NCBI GenBank assembly: GCA_003427395.1 | Contig: BFEA01000581.1 | Span: 812,783-846,475 of the forward strand | Direction of reading: 5' to 3' | DNA from: Chara braunii | Lineage: Eukaryota; Streptophyta; Charophyceae; Charales; Characeae | DNA: 33,693 nt | Shown here: in pieces, positions 21,080 to 30,236 of the stretch | Layout of the letters: every line of letters begins with the position of its first letter | Numbering within the stretch: position 1 is the first letter of the stretch | The notes under the pieces: generated by a model | What the model saw: the letters and a program-made list of their open reading frames with translations, nothing else | What the model was told of the DNA's origin: nothing | Databases searched by the model: none | Position numbers and translations under genes: made by a program

Positions 21080-22060
21080 TCATGCTTCCCTCTGCGGATC
21101 GCTCGTGCCTACTCCTGCGTTCGCGAAGACGAAGAACAAGCGGCAATGAGGAGCAAGGCATCCAGGTATGCCAAAGTAGTTGGGCAACACCGACGAGACT
21201 GCTCCGCGGCGAGAAGAAGACAACACCGACAATGACAAACCGACACGTGGCGAGAAAGATCCGCGGCGACAAAGAGAGAGTGCCCCGCCGATGGTAGTTC
21301 CATTGACGGGCCGTGAGCAGCGTCTTGCGAATGGATTGGTGTACCTCAATCGGCCGCGTTCGCACCGACGATGAAGAACCGCCCACGCTGCACAAAGTAG
21401 CGTGACGTCGACGTCCGCGCCAGAAGGAGATAAACCCTGCCAATACTGCTCCGCGGCGAAAAACAAACAATGCAGAAGGGCGCCGAACCTTCGAAGCGAC
21501 GATACAGATCCGCGGCGAGAAGGAGAGAGCGGTCTGCCTGTAATGAGGCCGAAGTTGCATCGTCTGTCCACGTGTCTACAAACCTCCGCGTGGCGAACGC
21601 GAGCACTTCACACGGCGCGAAATGCCGACGTCATGAGATGGCGAGAAGATCCACGGCGATGATCCTCGATGACACTGAAGAAGTCCCACATGAGGAGTGA
21701 GAAAAAAGGGGCGAGCACGCGATTGCGGTGCGGTGCGACGAGGACAAAAGGCACAGGGCGTCCTGCGTGGTTGTGCTCGGTGTGCAGCATGTGCGGCGGC
21801 CTTCAGTGTTGGAGAAGCCGCAAGCGGACGACCTTTATGCGGGAGGGGGCGCAGACGCATCGACAAGATGGAGCAGACGGACGGTCCCCGACGTCGCTTC
21901 TTCACCTTTCGTCGTCGTCGACAGGGACACGTGTGACAACAGCTCTTCAGACCTCCTTCTCTCACCCGCCCTCCATCTATTGCCACGCCCACCTTCCCCG
22001 AGGCGCCAACAGACCCTTCGATGCCTCTGCGGCCGCGCGCTCATACACTCTCCAGGGGCC
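21080..22060. repeat. interruption with dispersed TCGCCGCGGA repeats
   Basis: Between the Myb-like part and the C-terminal part of the partner gene lies about 1 kb that does not read as protein of this family. On - it contains repeated blocks with core TCGCCGCGGA (around 21205-21215, 21260-21272, 21446-21456, 21507-21517 and an altered one near 21652), each followed by a T/C-rich stretch. It may be an insertion, a locally expanded repeat or an intron. Confidence 0.5.
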
Positions 22061-22136
22061 GAAATAAAATTATTCAAAAAAACAACAGCATACCCCTCAA
22101 ACCCCCCTCCACCTCGTCGGCTGCCTCCCCTCCACC

Positions 22137-22590
22137 CTAACTGGCCATGGTCTCCCCTCCAGCCCCCGCGTCTGCCGGCATCTGAACCCCCCCGGCAGCC
22201 CCCGTGTCCGCCAAATTCTTCGGGTGGATCGTGTGCTCCCCCTTCGTCATGGCCTCCATCTCGTCGTACACGCTCCGGTGCATGACGAAGTTGAAGCCCT
22301 CCGATCGCATGACCTTTGAAGCAAGCTTGAAGTACTCCATCCCGTTGGAGAGGTTTTGGAACTTGCGGACCTTTTTGAATTACTGCATCAAGTTGTCCCA
22401 TTTCTTCCCGCAGTCGACGACCTCCCTCGTGATGCCCATCGTCTGCAACCTCGCCCGCACGTCCCCCCACTTCCACTCCCTCCTTTTCATGCGGGCGAAA
22501 CTGGTGCCCATGCCGGCGACATACAGATCTTGATCCTTTTTTGCCTTGACGAGTGCGATCGTGTCTCCCACCGACCAGAAATTTTGGCCG
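22137..22590 (-). other. Myb/SANT-like DNA-binding domain region
   Basis: On - the domain reads DTIALVKAKKDQD, MGTSFARMKRREWKWGDVRA, RLQTMGITREVVDCGKKWDN and LMQ/FKKVRKFQ. It then continues with FNFVMHRSVYDEMEAMTKGE and HTIHPKNLADTGA. The Trp pattern (EWKWGDV and CGKKWDNL) is that of the Myb/SANT-like domains of plant Harbinger partner proteins, which bind the subterminal DNA of the element. A TAA at 22380-22382 interrupts it. Confidence 0.8.
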
Positions 22591-22642
22591 CCCTTGCTCC
22601 CACCGACGAGTGCGATCGTGTCTCCCACCGACGAGTGCGATC
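22551..22642 (-). repeat. 25-bp microduplication with 32-bp filler at the domain start
   Basis: On - the unit GACACGATCGCACTCGTC occurs three times. Two copies carry the tail GGTGGGA and are adjacent; after a 32-bp filler the third continues into the true domain. The net insertion shifts the frame between MDDTIALV and the rest of the Myb-like domain. Confidence 0.9.
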
Positions 22643-23556
22643 GTGTCATCCATTTTCTTATTCCGTCGATTTTTCGGAGCGGGACCCTTCTTCGCACTCG
22701 CACTGTCGTTCGTCACCTTCCTCCCAAGCGGCCTAATGTCTGGCAAATCATCGGAGTTGCAATCGTCATCACTTTCAACGTCGTCTCACCCCAGGGGCTC
22801 CTCAAAAGCCACTTCGTCGCCTCCGTCCACGTGGTGCCGTTGCACCCCTCTCGTGATTGTCTCCGTTCCACCTTTGATTCAAGGCCTGCCTATACTCTGC
22901 CCACAGCTGCCTGCCCTCGCGTTGCACGTGCGCACCTCCCTCACGCCAATCCTCCAGTCGCTGCCGTCCTCGAGTCGTCCCGGATCCGCTTTGCGACGCA
23001 GGTCACAAGCGCATCCACTCCGGGCGTTCATCGCACCGAGTCCTCCTCCAACATTCGTCGACGACACATTTCGATTCCCGCCACCTTCGTGAAGAGAATG
23101 AGGTAGACCGTCGTCTCGCGCCCGGCACAGACCAGCATACGTGTTGTCCGCGCAATCCCTATCTGCGTGGGGATTGATGATCCGAGTGTGCGTTGCCTCT
23201 GCTCTGATGCTGCTGGACAACTGGAAGCTGAGATCAACCAATGCATTGTCATCTTCATCGCACAGCCCCTCGTTCAGCAGTGAGGTGTAAGACCATGGGG
23301 TTTCCGCCCGCCTGCCATCGTACGACTGCGTCGCTGCCCATTCCTGCGTCGAACCACTTCCCAACGACAAAGCCGACGACCTGACGTCTTCCCCGTCATA
23401 ATCCGACGGCGAAAGAGGAATCTCGTGAGACGGCAGGTGAGCATACAACCTCGGGTCGTACGGCTGCTTCACCACAGACCCCGCACTGCGTTGCCCATTG
23501 CTCACTCCGGAAGTTGTGGCTGCCGGTCTGCCATTGGCCAGTCGTCGATCCATCAT

Positions 23557-24376
23557 GTCGGCTTTCTTGGAAGATCTCCTTCTGCGAGTCGCGACCGGGA
23601 CAAGGCCGACGAAACACGCGTGGAAAAAAACAACGACGATAAGTCGCACGACGACGAGGAGCAGCAGAGGCAGCCTGTGCAGCAGGTCGGCCATGTAACG
23701 GCCGTTGAAAGGGCAACAAACCGACGTCAGCGGTCTACCGTCCAACGAACAAGCCCGTCGACACAAGAAAGATCGGTGGAAGATTTCTGCTCCAACCTGC
23801 GAGGCGTGACTACAAACGAAGAAAACAACGATCTTCTGCAATGAAACTGTCGTCGTCGAAAGCAGCGCCGGCTGGGAAAAGCATTCAAATTTCGAACCGT
23901 TGTCGACGATCGCCCGCCGCAGCAGACCCCAAGGCGCCAGTCGGCAAATCGCGTAGACAGACGGAGGCCTTACGCGGACGGTGACCGTTTGGAGCCGTTG
24001 GGGCGCCTTGCAGATTTTGGAGGCAGGGATGTCCGCGCTCCCATTTGCTGGACCACGTCTGGACCACCCTCGAACCGAAATTGTGCATTGACGCATGCCT
24101 TCTCCGAATTTCGCACTTCCGTGTGCTCCGAGGGACCCCAGGAGGTCCCTTGGGGGTTAAGAAAAAATGGCTCTGGCCAGAAGGACGCACACAAAAATTT
24201 CCGTGTGGTGTTTCCACTTTTTTTTCCGAGAATTGTCCCCATGGACAGGTGGAACGATCAGTTCCTTGTGGATTTCGCGTCCACAAGGAGTGTCTAACGA
24301 GGCCCTATATCTCCTTCAATTTGTCTTGTGCACTTCCAGTACAAGCGGGGTACAAACAAGGCTGCTTGCCCATTTC
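23557..24376. other. upstream flank of the partner gene
   Basis: The - frame stays open upstream to about 24096, but the sequence before MDRRLANG is hydrophobic and unlike the rest of the protein, so I read it as 5' leader. A short inverted repeat AGGGACC...GGTCCCT lies near 24131-24148. No terminal inverted repeat for the Harbinger element was found. Confidence 0.4.
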
Positions 24377-24520
24377 CTTTTTTTTTTCCTTTTTTTTGTC
24401 TTTTTTTTGTCTTTTTTTTCGTTTCCCTGCCTACTTCCACTGTTTTTTTTTTTTTTTTTTCAATTCTCATTAAAAAAAGCAGACTGCTGCCCCAGTCTTT
24501 TTTTTTTTTTTTTTTTTTTT
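24377..24520. repeat. cluster of poly(T)/T-rich tracts
   Basis: T runs of 8-23 bases occur at 24379-24419, 24443-24460 and 24498-24520. Frames across them read as poly-Phe or poly-Lys and are not genes. Confidence 0.85.
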
Positions 24521-24577
24521 CTGAAAAAATTTGAACCACCTCTCAATGTATGCTTGTCATCGTTACACTGGGTGCAT

Positions 24578-24734
24578 ACTTTTTTTTTTTTTTTCATAGG
24601 GCAACGGCCTTGAGATATCATCATCAAACTGACCAGCCCTAAGTAATTCAGAAATCTAGTATTTTACTCATCTGCTTCTAGTGGAGTTCGAACTCAGGTA
24701 TGTATTTCAAGTGTGTACCAACTGAGCTAGACCA
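24578..24734 (-). mobile_element. tRNA-derived SINE, copy 1, with target-site duplication
   Basis: On - the element begins with a tRNA-like head: CTAGCTCAGTTGGTA matches an A box (24716-24730) and GAGTTCGAACTCC matches a B box (24683-24695), at normal tRNA spacing. A non-tRNA body follows, with AGATGAGTAA, GATGATATCTCAAGGCCGT and then a poly(A) tail (T run 24580-24594 on +). It is flanked by GGTGCAT at 24571-24577 and 24735-24741, a 7-bp target-site duplication. Such elements are transcribed by RNA polymerase III and moved by a LINE's enzymes. The acceptor stem is not tRNA-like enough for a tRNA gene. Confidence 0.88.
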
Positions 24735-24977
24735 GGTGCATCTTACCCTTTCCAATTTCCAGGAATATTCCGGAAGCAGGACTTAGCATAATTGCTTTTT
24801 TTTTTTTTCTTTTTTTTCTACCTCTATAGATTTTTTGCATTTTTTCTTTGCTGGAATTGATCCCATCATCTGTTTGATGAATTGCCATGTATACCATGCA
24901 TCTACAACCAGGTACACCCACAAACTCTCTTCACTTCCCTACACGACGCTCGGGGCCTCCACACACTACTCAGCAAA

Positions 24978-25300
24978 TTTTAATCTGCAAAACTGTGAAC
25001 GTATCTACTCCCAAAAGGTGGAAAGTTCCACCCTCCAGAATTTTGTCATGTTCACAGTTCGTGAGTGGTCCCGCAAGGCCTTTCTTGTCAATTAATTAAT
25101 CTCATACGAAAAGGAAAATGCCATCTCCGGCAAGGATTAAAAAAAAAAAGAAAAAAAAAAAGGTCCCTTCTTTCCAATCAAGAAAAAGCTTCCCGCCAAT
25201 AGACAGGAGCAACCGTAGAGGCCTGCTAGTGGGGGCTGCTCCTATCACCCCTCCTAGCAAGCCACGACCAGCTTCGCCAACAACCAACAACAACACCAAC
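24978..25300 (+). repeat. dispersed repeat Y, copy 1
   Basis: About 320 bp starting TTTTAATCTGC and including CACAGTTCGTGAGTGGTCCC, AGGCCTTTCTTGTCAATTAA, an A-rich tract and ATAGACAGGAGCAA.CGTAGAGGC. A second copy lies 721 bp downstream. There is no frame of note. The copy ends in a CAACAA-rich tail. Confidence 0.9.
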
Positions 25301-25567
25301 AACAACAACAACTGGGACCGCGCAAGTGTGGAAGCGCAGCCACTCGAGAGCGAGCGCGGGTCTTTAGTGCAGAAGTTCAATCTTTGTTCTTCTTGACAAA
25401 GTGTCTTAAAGTTTTTTTCTTTTGGTGAGCCTTGTCAGCGCAGAAGCCCAGCGGTGGGGCTTTGCTGCTGCATTCACCAAATGCGTACCTTCTCGACACC
25501 CAATAAACCCTGTTAGAGGTCGTCGACATTTCCTAAAAAGGCCGCACCACTAAACGACAAAAACGCA

Positions 25568-25698
25568 ACCGGGAAGATCCTGGTAGAGTGTGTCTCGCTT
25601 TCAAGCACCACCTTTCCTTTTTTCCCTTTCCTTTTTCCCTTTCCTTTTTCCCTTTCCTTTTTTGGCGCCACCTATTGATTGGGAGCTCCACTCCTCAA
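25568..25698 (+). repeat. dispersed repeat X, copy 1 (empty site)
   Basis: Starts AGATCCTGGTAGAGTGTG, contains CTCGCTTTCAAGC, pyrimidine-rich TTTCCC(T) repeats and CCACCTATTGAT.GGGAGCT. It runs directly into repeat Y copy 2. It matches 26035-26275 but lacks the MITE present there. Confidence 0.85.
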
Positions 25699-25998
25699 CT
25701 TTAATCTGCAGAATCGAGAACGTATCTACTCTCAGAAGGTGGAAAGATGCACCCTCCACAGTTTTGTCATGCTCACAGTTCGTGAGTGGTCCCGCAAGGC
25801 CTTTCTTGTCAATTAATTAATCTCGTACAAAAAGGAAAATGCCATCTCCAACAAGGAAAAAAACAAAGAAAAGGTCCCTTCTATCCAATCGAAAAAAAGC
25901 TCCCCACCAATAGACAGGAGCAATCGTAGAGGCCTGCTAGTGGGGGCTGCTCCTATCACCCCTCCTAGCAAGCCACTACCACCTTTGACAACAACAAA
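25699..25998 (+). repeat. dispersed repeat Y, copy 2
   Basis: Same order as 24978-25300 with about 10 percent differences by eye, ending in ACAACAACA and a run of A (25988-26023). Confidence 0.9.
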
Positions 25999-26034
25999 AA
26001 AAAAAAAAAAAAAAAAAAAAAAAACAGGATACCT

Positions 26035-26275
26035 GGAAGATCCTGGTAGTGTATGGGCCTCGCTGCACTACTCTTGAAATGCACAAAAGACAAAAATCAT
26101 TGCCGCGTATCTTTCCATGTTCTAGCGGGAGATTCACTCTCGTTTTGCACATTTTGAGAGTAGTGCAGCGACTCGGAGGCCCTATATCTCGCTTTCAAGC
26201 GCCTCCCTTCCCTTTTCCCCTTTCTTTTTTCACCGCCACCTATTGATGCGGAGCTGCACTCCTCAATTTATTGTT
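26035..26275 (+). repeat. dispersed repeat X, copy 2, carrying a MITE
   Basis: AGATCCTGGTAGTGTAT, then a 128-bp MITE, then TATATCTCGCTTTCAAGCGCC and the pyrimidine-rich stretch and CCACCTATTGATGCGGAGCT. Removing the MITE and one TAT gives the same length as copy 1 across the junction. Confidence 0.85.
26055..26182. mobile_element. Tourist-like MITE, 128 bp, TSD TAT
   Basis: The ends are GGGCCTCGCTGCACTACTCT on the left and its complement on the right, with a 6-bp indel in the right arm. The inside contains TGCACAAAAGACAAAAAT. TAT flanks both sides (26052-26054 and 26183-26185). A GGGCC-starting terminal repeat and a 3-bp A/T target duplication are typical of PIF/Harbinger-mobilised MITEs. 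A related copy in opposite orientation is at 32374-32496. Confidence 0.85.
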
Positions 26276-27190
26276 CACTGGCAGTGACTGACACGACAAT
26301 CCTCTATAAGCGAAATCGCAGAATGGTGGGGGCACGTGTGAAGTCGGCAAATTATTGTGTTTCTGAAATGTGGCCCTTTCCCAGGCACCACGTGTCATTT
26401 TCAGATAATCCACGTTCCCGTGAACCAGGACGGAGGGATTTTAGAGGTGGCAGGGCTGCGGCAATACTGCCACTGTCGCCTGATAATTTTCACTGCAGAT
26501 AACGCATGGCCTTGTACGGCTGCCAGGTTGTTTTTTTCTAGTGAGTTGGAGGCATCTCAAAGAAACCCTTTCTGAAGGATATATAATATATCTCCCTTTT
26601 CATCTTCAAGCTTTTCTTTTTCGGACATCCACCTGAACTGCTGCCAAGAAACCGAAAAGGGGAAACTCTGGCTGTGATAGGCTTTAGAGTTCAAAATAGG
26701 CAAGAAAAGACAAAGTGGCGCCAGCGTCATGGTGTCAGTTTTGAAATGCGCAAGTTTAGCGCGGGCGCCGGGGGGGGTCTAAAACTACACCAGTCACGGT
26801 CATTACCTGCAGTGGTCCTTGGCAGATTTAGGGGGTCATCTTTTTTTTGCACCATAGTTTCGGGAACTGCTGAAGTCGCCTATTCTGGACGTGGGGTGTG
26901 ACTCGGACATACTTGGCGATGCCCCAAAAGAAAAAGAAAGCTGGCTTTTCATGAGCTGGAGGGTCCTCAGGTGTCGAGGCTGTACCCTGAGACCACCAGT
27001 GCTGCTGAGACTCTTTTTCTTTCCCGCGGCGCATTTACTCGCTTCGCCGGAACAAAAGAAGTGCGACAATGTTGCGGTTTTTTTTTTTTTGTCGTTGATT
27101 TGTTTATTTTTTTTGAAAAGCAATAGTTTATTACAGACCCGGGGCCCAAGGCAAGAAAAGAACACAGAAGCAGTTTGGAAAAGTAGTGGC
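26276..27190. other. no gene seen
   Basis: Mixed sequence with short homopolymers (26841-26848, 27078-27090, 27107-27115) and no convincing frame or repeat. Confidence 0.4.
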
Positions 27191-27242
27191 CGCAAGGTCT
27201 CATGCAGAGCACTGTGTGGAAAAGCAGGGGGTCGCAAGGTCT
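27191..27242 (+). repeat. 50-bp dispersed repeat, copy 1
   Basis: CGCAAGGTCTCATGCAGAGC, then A(C/G)TGTGTGGAAAAGCAGGGG and a terminal GTCGCAAGGTC. The second copy is at 27516-27566. The unit begins and ends with the same word (CGCAAGGTC). Confidence 0.85.
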
Positions 27243-27515
27243 TTGTTTTTTTTTTTGTTTTTTTTTCTTTTTAGCCCTTCGACGGAACAAAGGGCCGTTA
27301 AAAATTGTTGTAAGCTGCTCCGTGTGCTCAGCGCGCGGTATTCTTTAGTGAACAGCGAAAGAGGCTCTTCCACCCCTAATGGGAAGAGGCGTGGGTATAA
27401 GCTTGTAATCAAATTCGCAATTGGAGCCTTGGGCACTGGGGCTTTTTTCAAAAAAAAAAAAAAAAAAAAGGAAAGAATAGTACTCCATATGAGCTGGGCA
27501 CGCAGCTGAATTGGT

Positions 27516-27566
27516 CGCAAGGTCTCATGCAGAGCAGTGTGTGGAAAAGCAGGGGTCACAAGGTCG
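27516..27566 (+). repeat. 50-bp dispersed repeat, copy 2
   Basis: As 27191-27242 with two or three differences, followed by CGCACGCAGGTCTCAAGCAG, a further partial copy. Confidence 0.85.
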
Positions 27567-27790
27567 CACGCAGGTCTCAAGCAGTGTGGGCAAAAAACAA
27601 GTCTATCTTACAAGAAAGAAGATACTTAAGTATAGAAAGCTTTGTACAAATGAAAACAATAAAAAAAGGGAAAAAAAGGGAAAAAACGGGAAAAAATGAA
27701 GAAAAAAGAAAAAGCCGTGTGCAAGCAGATGTATGCTAGAACAAATCGAGAAGACAGCTATCCTGTGCAGATATCTACAACGGGGGCTAA

Positions 27791-27930
27791 GTCCCGCTAG
27801 CAGCATTGAGTTTCCTCAACACCTGAATCTGGATGTGTTTGAGGACATGTGCAGAAATCGCGTCGACCACACATCTCCAGAAACACGTCCAGATTCAGGC
27901 GTCGAGGAAACTCAACGCCACAAGTGGGCC
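27791..27930. mobile_element. hairpin element family 1, copy A
   Basis: Two arms of about 55 bp pair over almost their whole length. The left arm has ATTGAGTTTCCTCAACACC, TGAATCTGGATGTGTTT and GAGGACATGTG; the right arm is its complement with few mismatches. The loop is about 12-15 bp. The core TGAATCTGGA(C/T)GTGTTT is shared with four other elements in the window. Confidence 0.9.
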
Positions 27931-28040
27931 TTGGCCTTAGGGCTCCCCAAAAAGGGAGAAAGACTTTTGACAATGGCCCAACAGATCTGGTAGGCTCAAC
28001 CCCAAACGACATAGTGCGTAGATGGGAAACGTACTGGTGG

Positions 28041-28178
28041 TTTAATCCACCATTACTTGGGCACTGCGCGCCGGAGGTCGAAGCAACACGGGCTGTGGAT
28101 TTGATTTATCCACGGCCCGCCGGCCGCGAAATTTTCATAGCGTTAACACTAAGGCCGGCCCCAAGTACTGGTGGTTTA
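28041..28178. mobile_element. TTTAAACCACC-ended MITE, copy 1 (138 bp)
   Basis: Left end TTTAATCCACCATTACTTGG, right end CCAAGTACTGGTGGTTTAA. The inside is G/C-rich with GCGCGCCGG and CGCCGGCCGCG. A further GTACTGGTGGTTTAA abuts the left end (28031-28045). The same ends occur at 30635-30837. Confidence 0.75.
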
Positions 28179-28390
28179 ATACTTTTCTTTTCTTTTTTCA
28201 AACCTTTATTTTGAGGGGCCGAGGCCTCAACTAAAAAAAAGAAAGAAAACGAAAGCAGAGAAAGGGGGGGGGGGGGAAGGCAGAATGACCCAGGGTTGAG
28301 GCCTCAGTTAAAAATAGACATATCATGGGTGACCATCTCCCACAGTTCGGAGAACACTTGTTACGACCACCTAGGCCTTGCTCTTGGCGC

Positions 28391-28571
28391 CTAAGAGTGA
28401 GATCCCACTGGCAAAGAGGATTGGAGTAAGTGTCTGAATCTGGACATGTTCCTGGAGACGTGCAAAAAATTGTGATTCATCTGCGTTTCTGTATCTCTGC
28501 ATAGAACATGTCCAGATTCAGACAATTATTCCAAATTGAATCCTCTTTCCCAGTGGGATCTGTTCCTAAGA
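28391..28571. mobile_element. hairpin element family 1, copy B
   Basis: Left arm AGATCCCACTGGCAAAGAGG, then TGTCTGAATCTGGACATGTT; right arm complementary (AACATGTCCAGATTCAGACA, then CCTCTTTCCCAGTGGGATCT). The outer CTAAGAG and its partner extend the pairing. About 180 bp in all. Confidence 0.9.
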
Positions 28572-28745
28572 AGAAGAAGTGCCGTCCATCTCCGTTACGC
28601 ACATACAATATGATCGGCTAAGGGGCTGATCCCACCACTACACTACAGCCCAATTACAGTGTAGTTTTGAGATTCCACCTTTTTCCGGCATTGTGGCGGC
28701 GCCGAAATATTTTGCTTCACTTTCGTTTGGTTGTGTCGTGGCCGC

Positions 28746-28925
28746 ACGAAGGGCGTAAACATAATTACTACAATTACGAAGGGCTCAAACGTAGTTACTA
28801 CAATTACGAAGGGCGCAAACGTAGTTACTAGAATTACGAAGGGCGCAAACGTAGTTACTAGAATTACGAAGGGCGCAAACGTAGTTACTAGAATTACGAA
28901 GGGCGCAAACGTAGTTACTACAATT
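28746..28925. repeat. 30-bp minisatellite, six units
   Basis: Units of ACGAAGGGCGCAAACGTAGT plus TACTAGAATT start at 28746, 28776, 28806, 28836, 28866 and 28896. Central units are identical and outer ones differ by a few bases. The unit is ten codons long, so both strands stay open through it by default. Confidence 0.97.
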
Positions 28926-29222
28926 CTCGTGTAGCCCGTGAGTGAAACACCTTTTTGGGAAAGTGCTGGAGAACTAAGCAAAAAAAAAAAAGAAGCAAGC
29001 AAGAAAGCGACTATGTTTAGAATAGTTATATATCGTCCAACAGGGTATTAAAATTTTATAGAGAAGAACTCCTCAGTTATTCAGCATATTCCGATAAGAT
29101 CAAGGATATAACTGCCGTCTTCACCCAAACACAAGGCCCCATCATTGTAACCGTATTTGGGTGAAATTTCAGTCACGATTCAGCCATAATGACAGTCACT
29201 GTCGTGGTGGACAGTATTCAAT

Positions 29223-29370
29223 GGGCCTGGCTCCATTACACAACACTCTTTATGCATTTGGACGCTTTCGGGACCAAGTTCATTCGGACGAGTCCAACGT
29301 TTGAATCTATTGCGCCCAGATAGCATCCACATCCAAATGCATGTAAACTCCTGTGCAGTGGAGCAAAGGC
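29223..29370. mobile_element. hairpin MITE related to the GGGCCT family
   Basis: GGGCCTGGCTCCATTACACA at the left pairs with the complement of TGCAGTGGAGCAAAGGC at the right. ATGCATTTGGA inside the left arm pairs with TCCAAATGCAT in the right arm. Length 148 bp. No clear target duplication. Confidence 0.7.
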
Positions 29371-29522
29371 AAATGTTTCCCTCCCCACTCCTCCTCCCCC
29401 GTCCCCCTCCTCCTCCCCCCTCCCCCTCCCCACACTCTCGTGAAGGAAGAAGCACATGAAGGTTGATCTGTTTTCTTTCTCTTGATTACTTCATCTTATG
29501 CCAAAGCGTCCTTTCCATTCTG

Positions 29523-29688
29523 GGGCGAGATCCCACTCGCAAAGAGGATTGGAATTAATGCCTGAATCTGGATGTGTTTGTGGACACATGCAGAAAATCA
29601 GGACAAATCTGCGATTCTGCATCTCTTCACAAAAGACATCCCGATTCAGACTCTCAATCCAATCCTCTTCGCTAGTGGGGCCTCACCG
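29523..29688. mobile_element. hairpin element family 1, copy C
   Basis: Left arm GAGATCCCACTCGCAAAGAG, then GATTGGAATTAATGCCTGAA and TCTGGATGTGTTTGTGGA. The right arm is complementary and ends CCTCTTCGCTAGTGGGGCCT. The central ATGCAGAAAATC...GATTCTGCAT also pairs. Confidence 0.92.
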
Positions 29689-29757
29689 CTGGGGAGCGGA
29701 CGACGTCCAATTCCTGTGAAGGTTCATCTTTTTTTTTTCCAACTCAGATCATTTTAA

Positions 29758-29925
29758 GTGGCCCTGCAATGCAGAGGATCCGATTAAGTTCCTCAATCTG
29801 GACATCTTTTATGCAGCGGTGCAGAAAAGCAGCTCAATCTCTATTAAATTTTTTTGCCCCTCTCCACAAACACGTCCACATTCTAGCACTCATTCCAATC
29901 CTTTTCCCTAGTGGGACCTCACCCA
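29758..29925. mobile_element. hairpin element family 1, copy D (diverged left arm)
   Basis: The right arm is well kept: AACACGTCCACATTCTAGCA, CTCATTCCAATCC and CCTAGTGGGACCTCACCC. The left arm is diverged (TCAATCTGGACATCTTTTAT, GGTGCAGAAAA). It lies 70 bp after copy C. Confidence 0.82.
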
Positions 29926-29972
29926 AGGCTGATCTCATTTGTTGCCAATGTCAAAAGAGAGTAAAGAAGGCA

Positions 29973-29974
<2 letters not shown>

Positions 29975-30004
<30 letters not shown>
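29975..30004. repeat. poly(A), about 30 bases
   Basis: An A run of about 30, followed by GCAGCAGCAGCAA. Other A runs in this region lie at 25999-26023 and 27451-27469. Confidence 0.9.
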
Positions 30005-30005
<1 letters not shown>

Positions 30006-30236
30006 CAGCAGCAGCAAAAACGAGGAGAAAATTACATTCAGGAAAGATCACGAAGGGACGCTAGGCAAGGTCTCAGCAAATGCTTTTATGCTTTTATGAT
30101 CCAATGGGACTCTGCATACAATTTGCAACAGGTGATGCTCCCCACTAATAGACCGGAGCCTTCACACTGAGGCCCCACTCTCTGAGGATGCTTTTTTTTA
30201 TATCTCCGACAGCGGAGAACCTGGACCGAAGTGCGC

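Larger units (their letters stand above)
19343..23556 (-). pseudogene. Harbinger partner protein with Myb/SANT-like domain, decayed
   Basis: PIF/Harbinger elements carry a second gene whose Myb/SANT-like product binds DNA and assists the nuclease. Reading on -, the start is MDRRLANGRPAATTSG at 23553 or the Met before it at 23556. An acidic, Ser-rich N-terminus follows (IPLSPSDYDGEDVRSS, AETPWSYTSLL, DWRIGVREV). TGA codons lie at 22879-22881 and 22786-22788, then DIRPLGRKV. The Myb-like domain follows, broken by a microduplication. TAA at 22380-22382 splits LMQ/FKKV. After ADTGAAGGV the frame degrades until about 21070. The C-terminal domain then runs SKRLRSEEA, MAKDLADRAYLSVDDKAFW, LHGWVFKFGNRL, TGA at 20022-20024, GYNLAFQYV, DLPLWFAAANIED. 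Frameshifts lie near 19815, 19780-19750 and 19700, then RATNVVVERLGKANATFGEY and an Asp run end at TAG 19340-19342. Confidence 0.82.

Noticed and set aside
21080-21560. Long - strand frame joining the TCGCCGCGGA field to the C-terminal domain as one protein
   Set aside because: The first 160 residues encode the DNA repeats and do not resemble the family. The frame is open by G/C-rich composition.
23557-24096. N-terminal extension of the partner gene upstream of MDRRLANG
   Set aside because: The extension is hydrophobic and cysteine-rich, unlike the acidic partner protein, and a better Met start lies at 23553-23556.
24684-24734. A functional tRNA gene on the - strand
   Set aside because: A and B boxes are present, but the acceptor stem and anticodon stem do not pair, and the sequence continues into a body and poly(A) tail that recur elsewhere. 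It is a SINE head.
28746-28925. CRISPR-like array
   Set aside because: Units are contiguous 30-bp tandem repeats without unique spacers, in a eukaryotic setting.
28643-29002. Membrane-protein-like frame on - across the minisatellite
   Set aside because: It repeats a ten-residue unit from the 30-bp minisatellite; hydrophobicity is a by-product.
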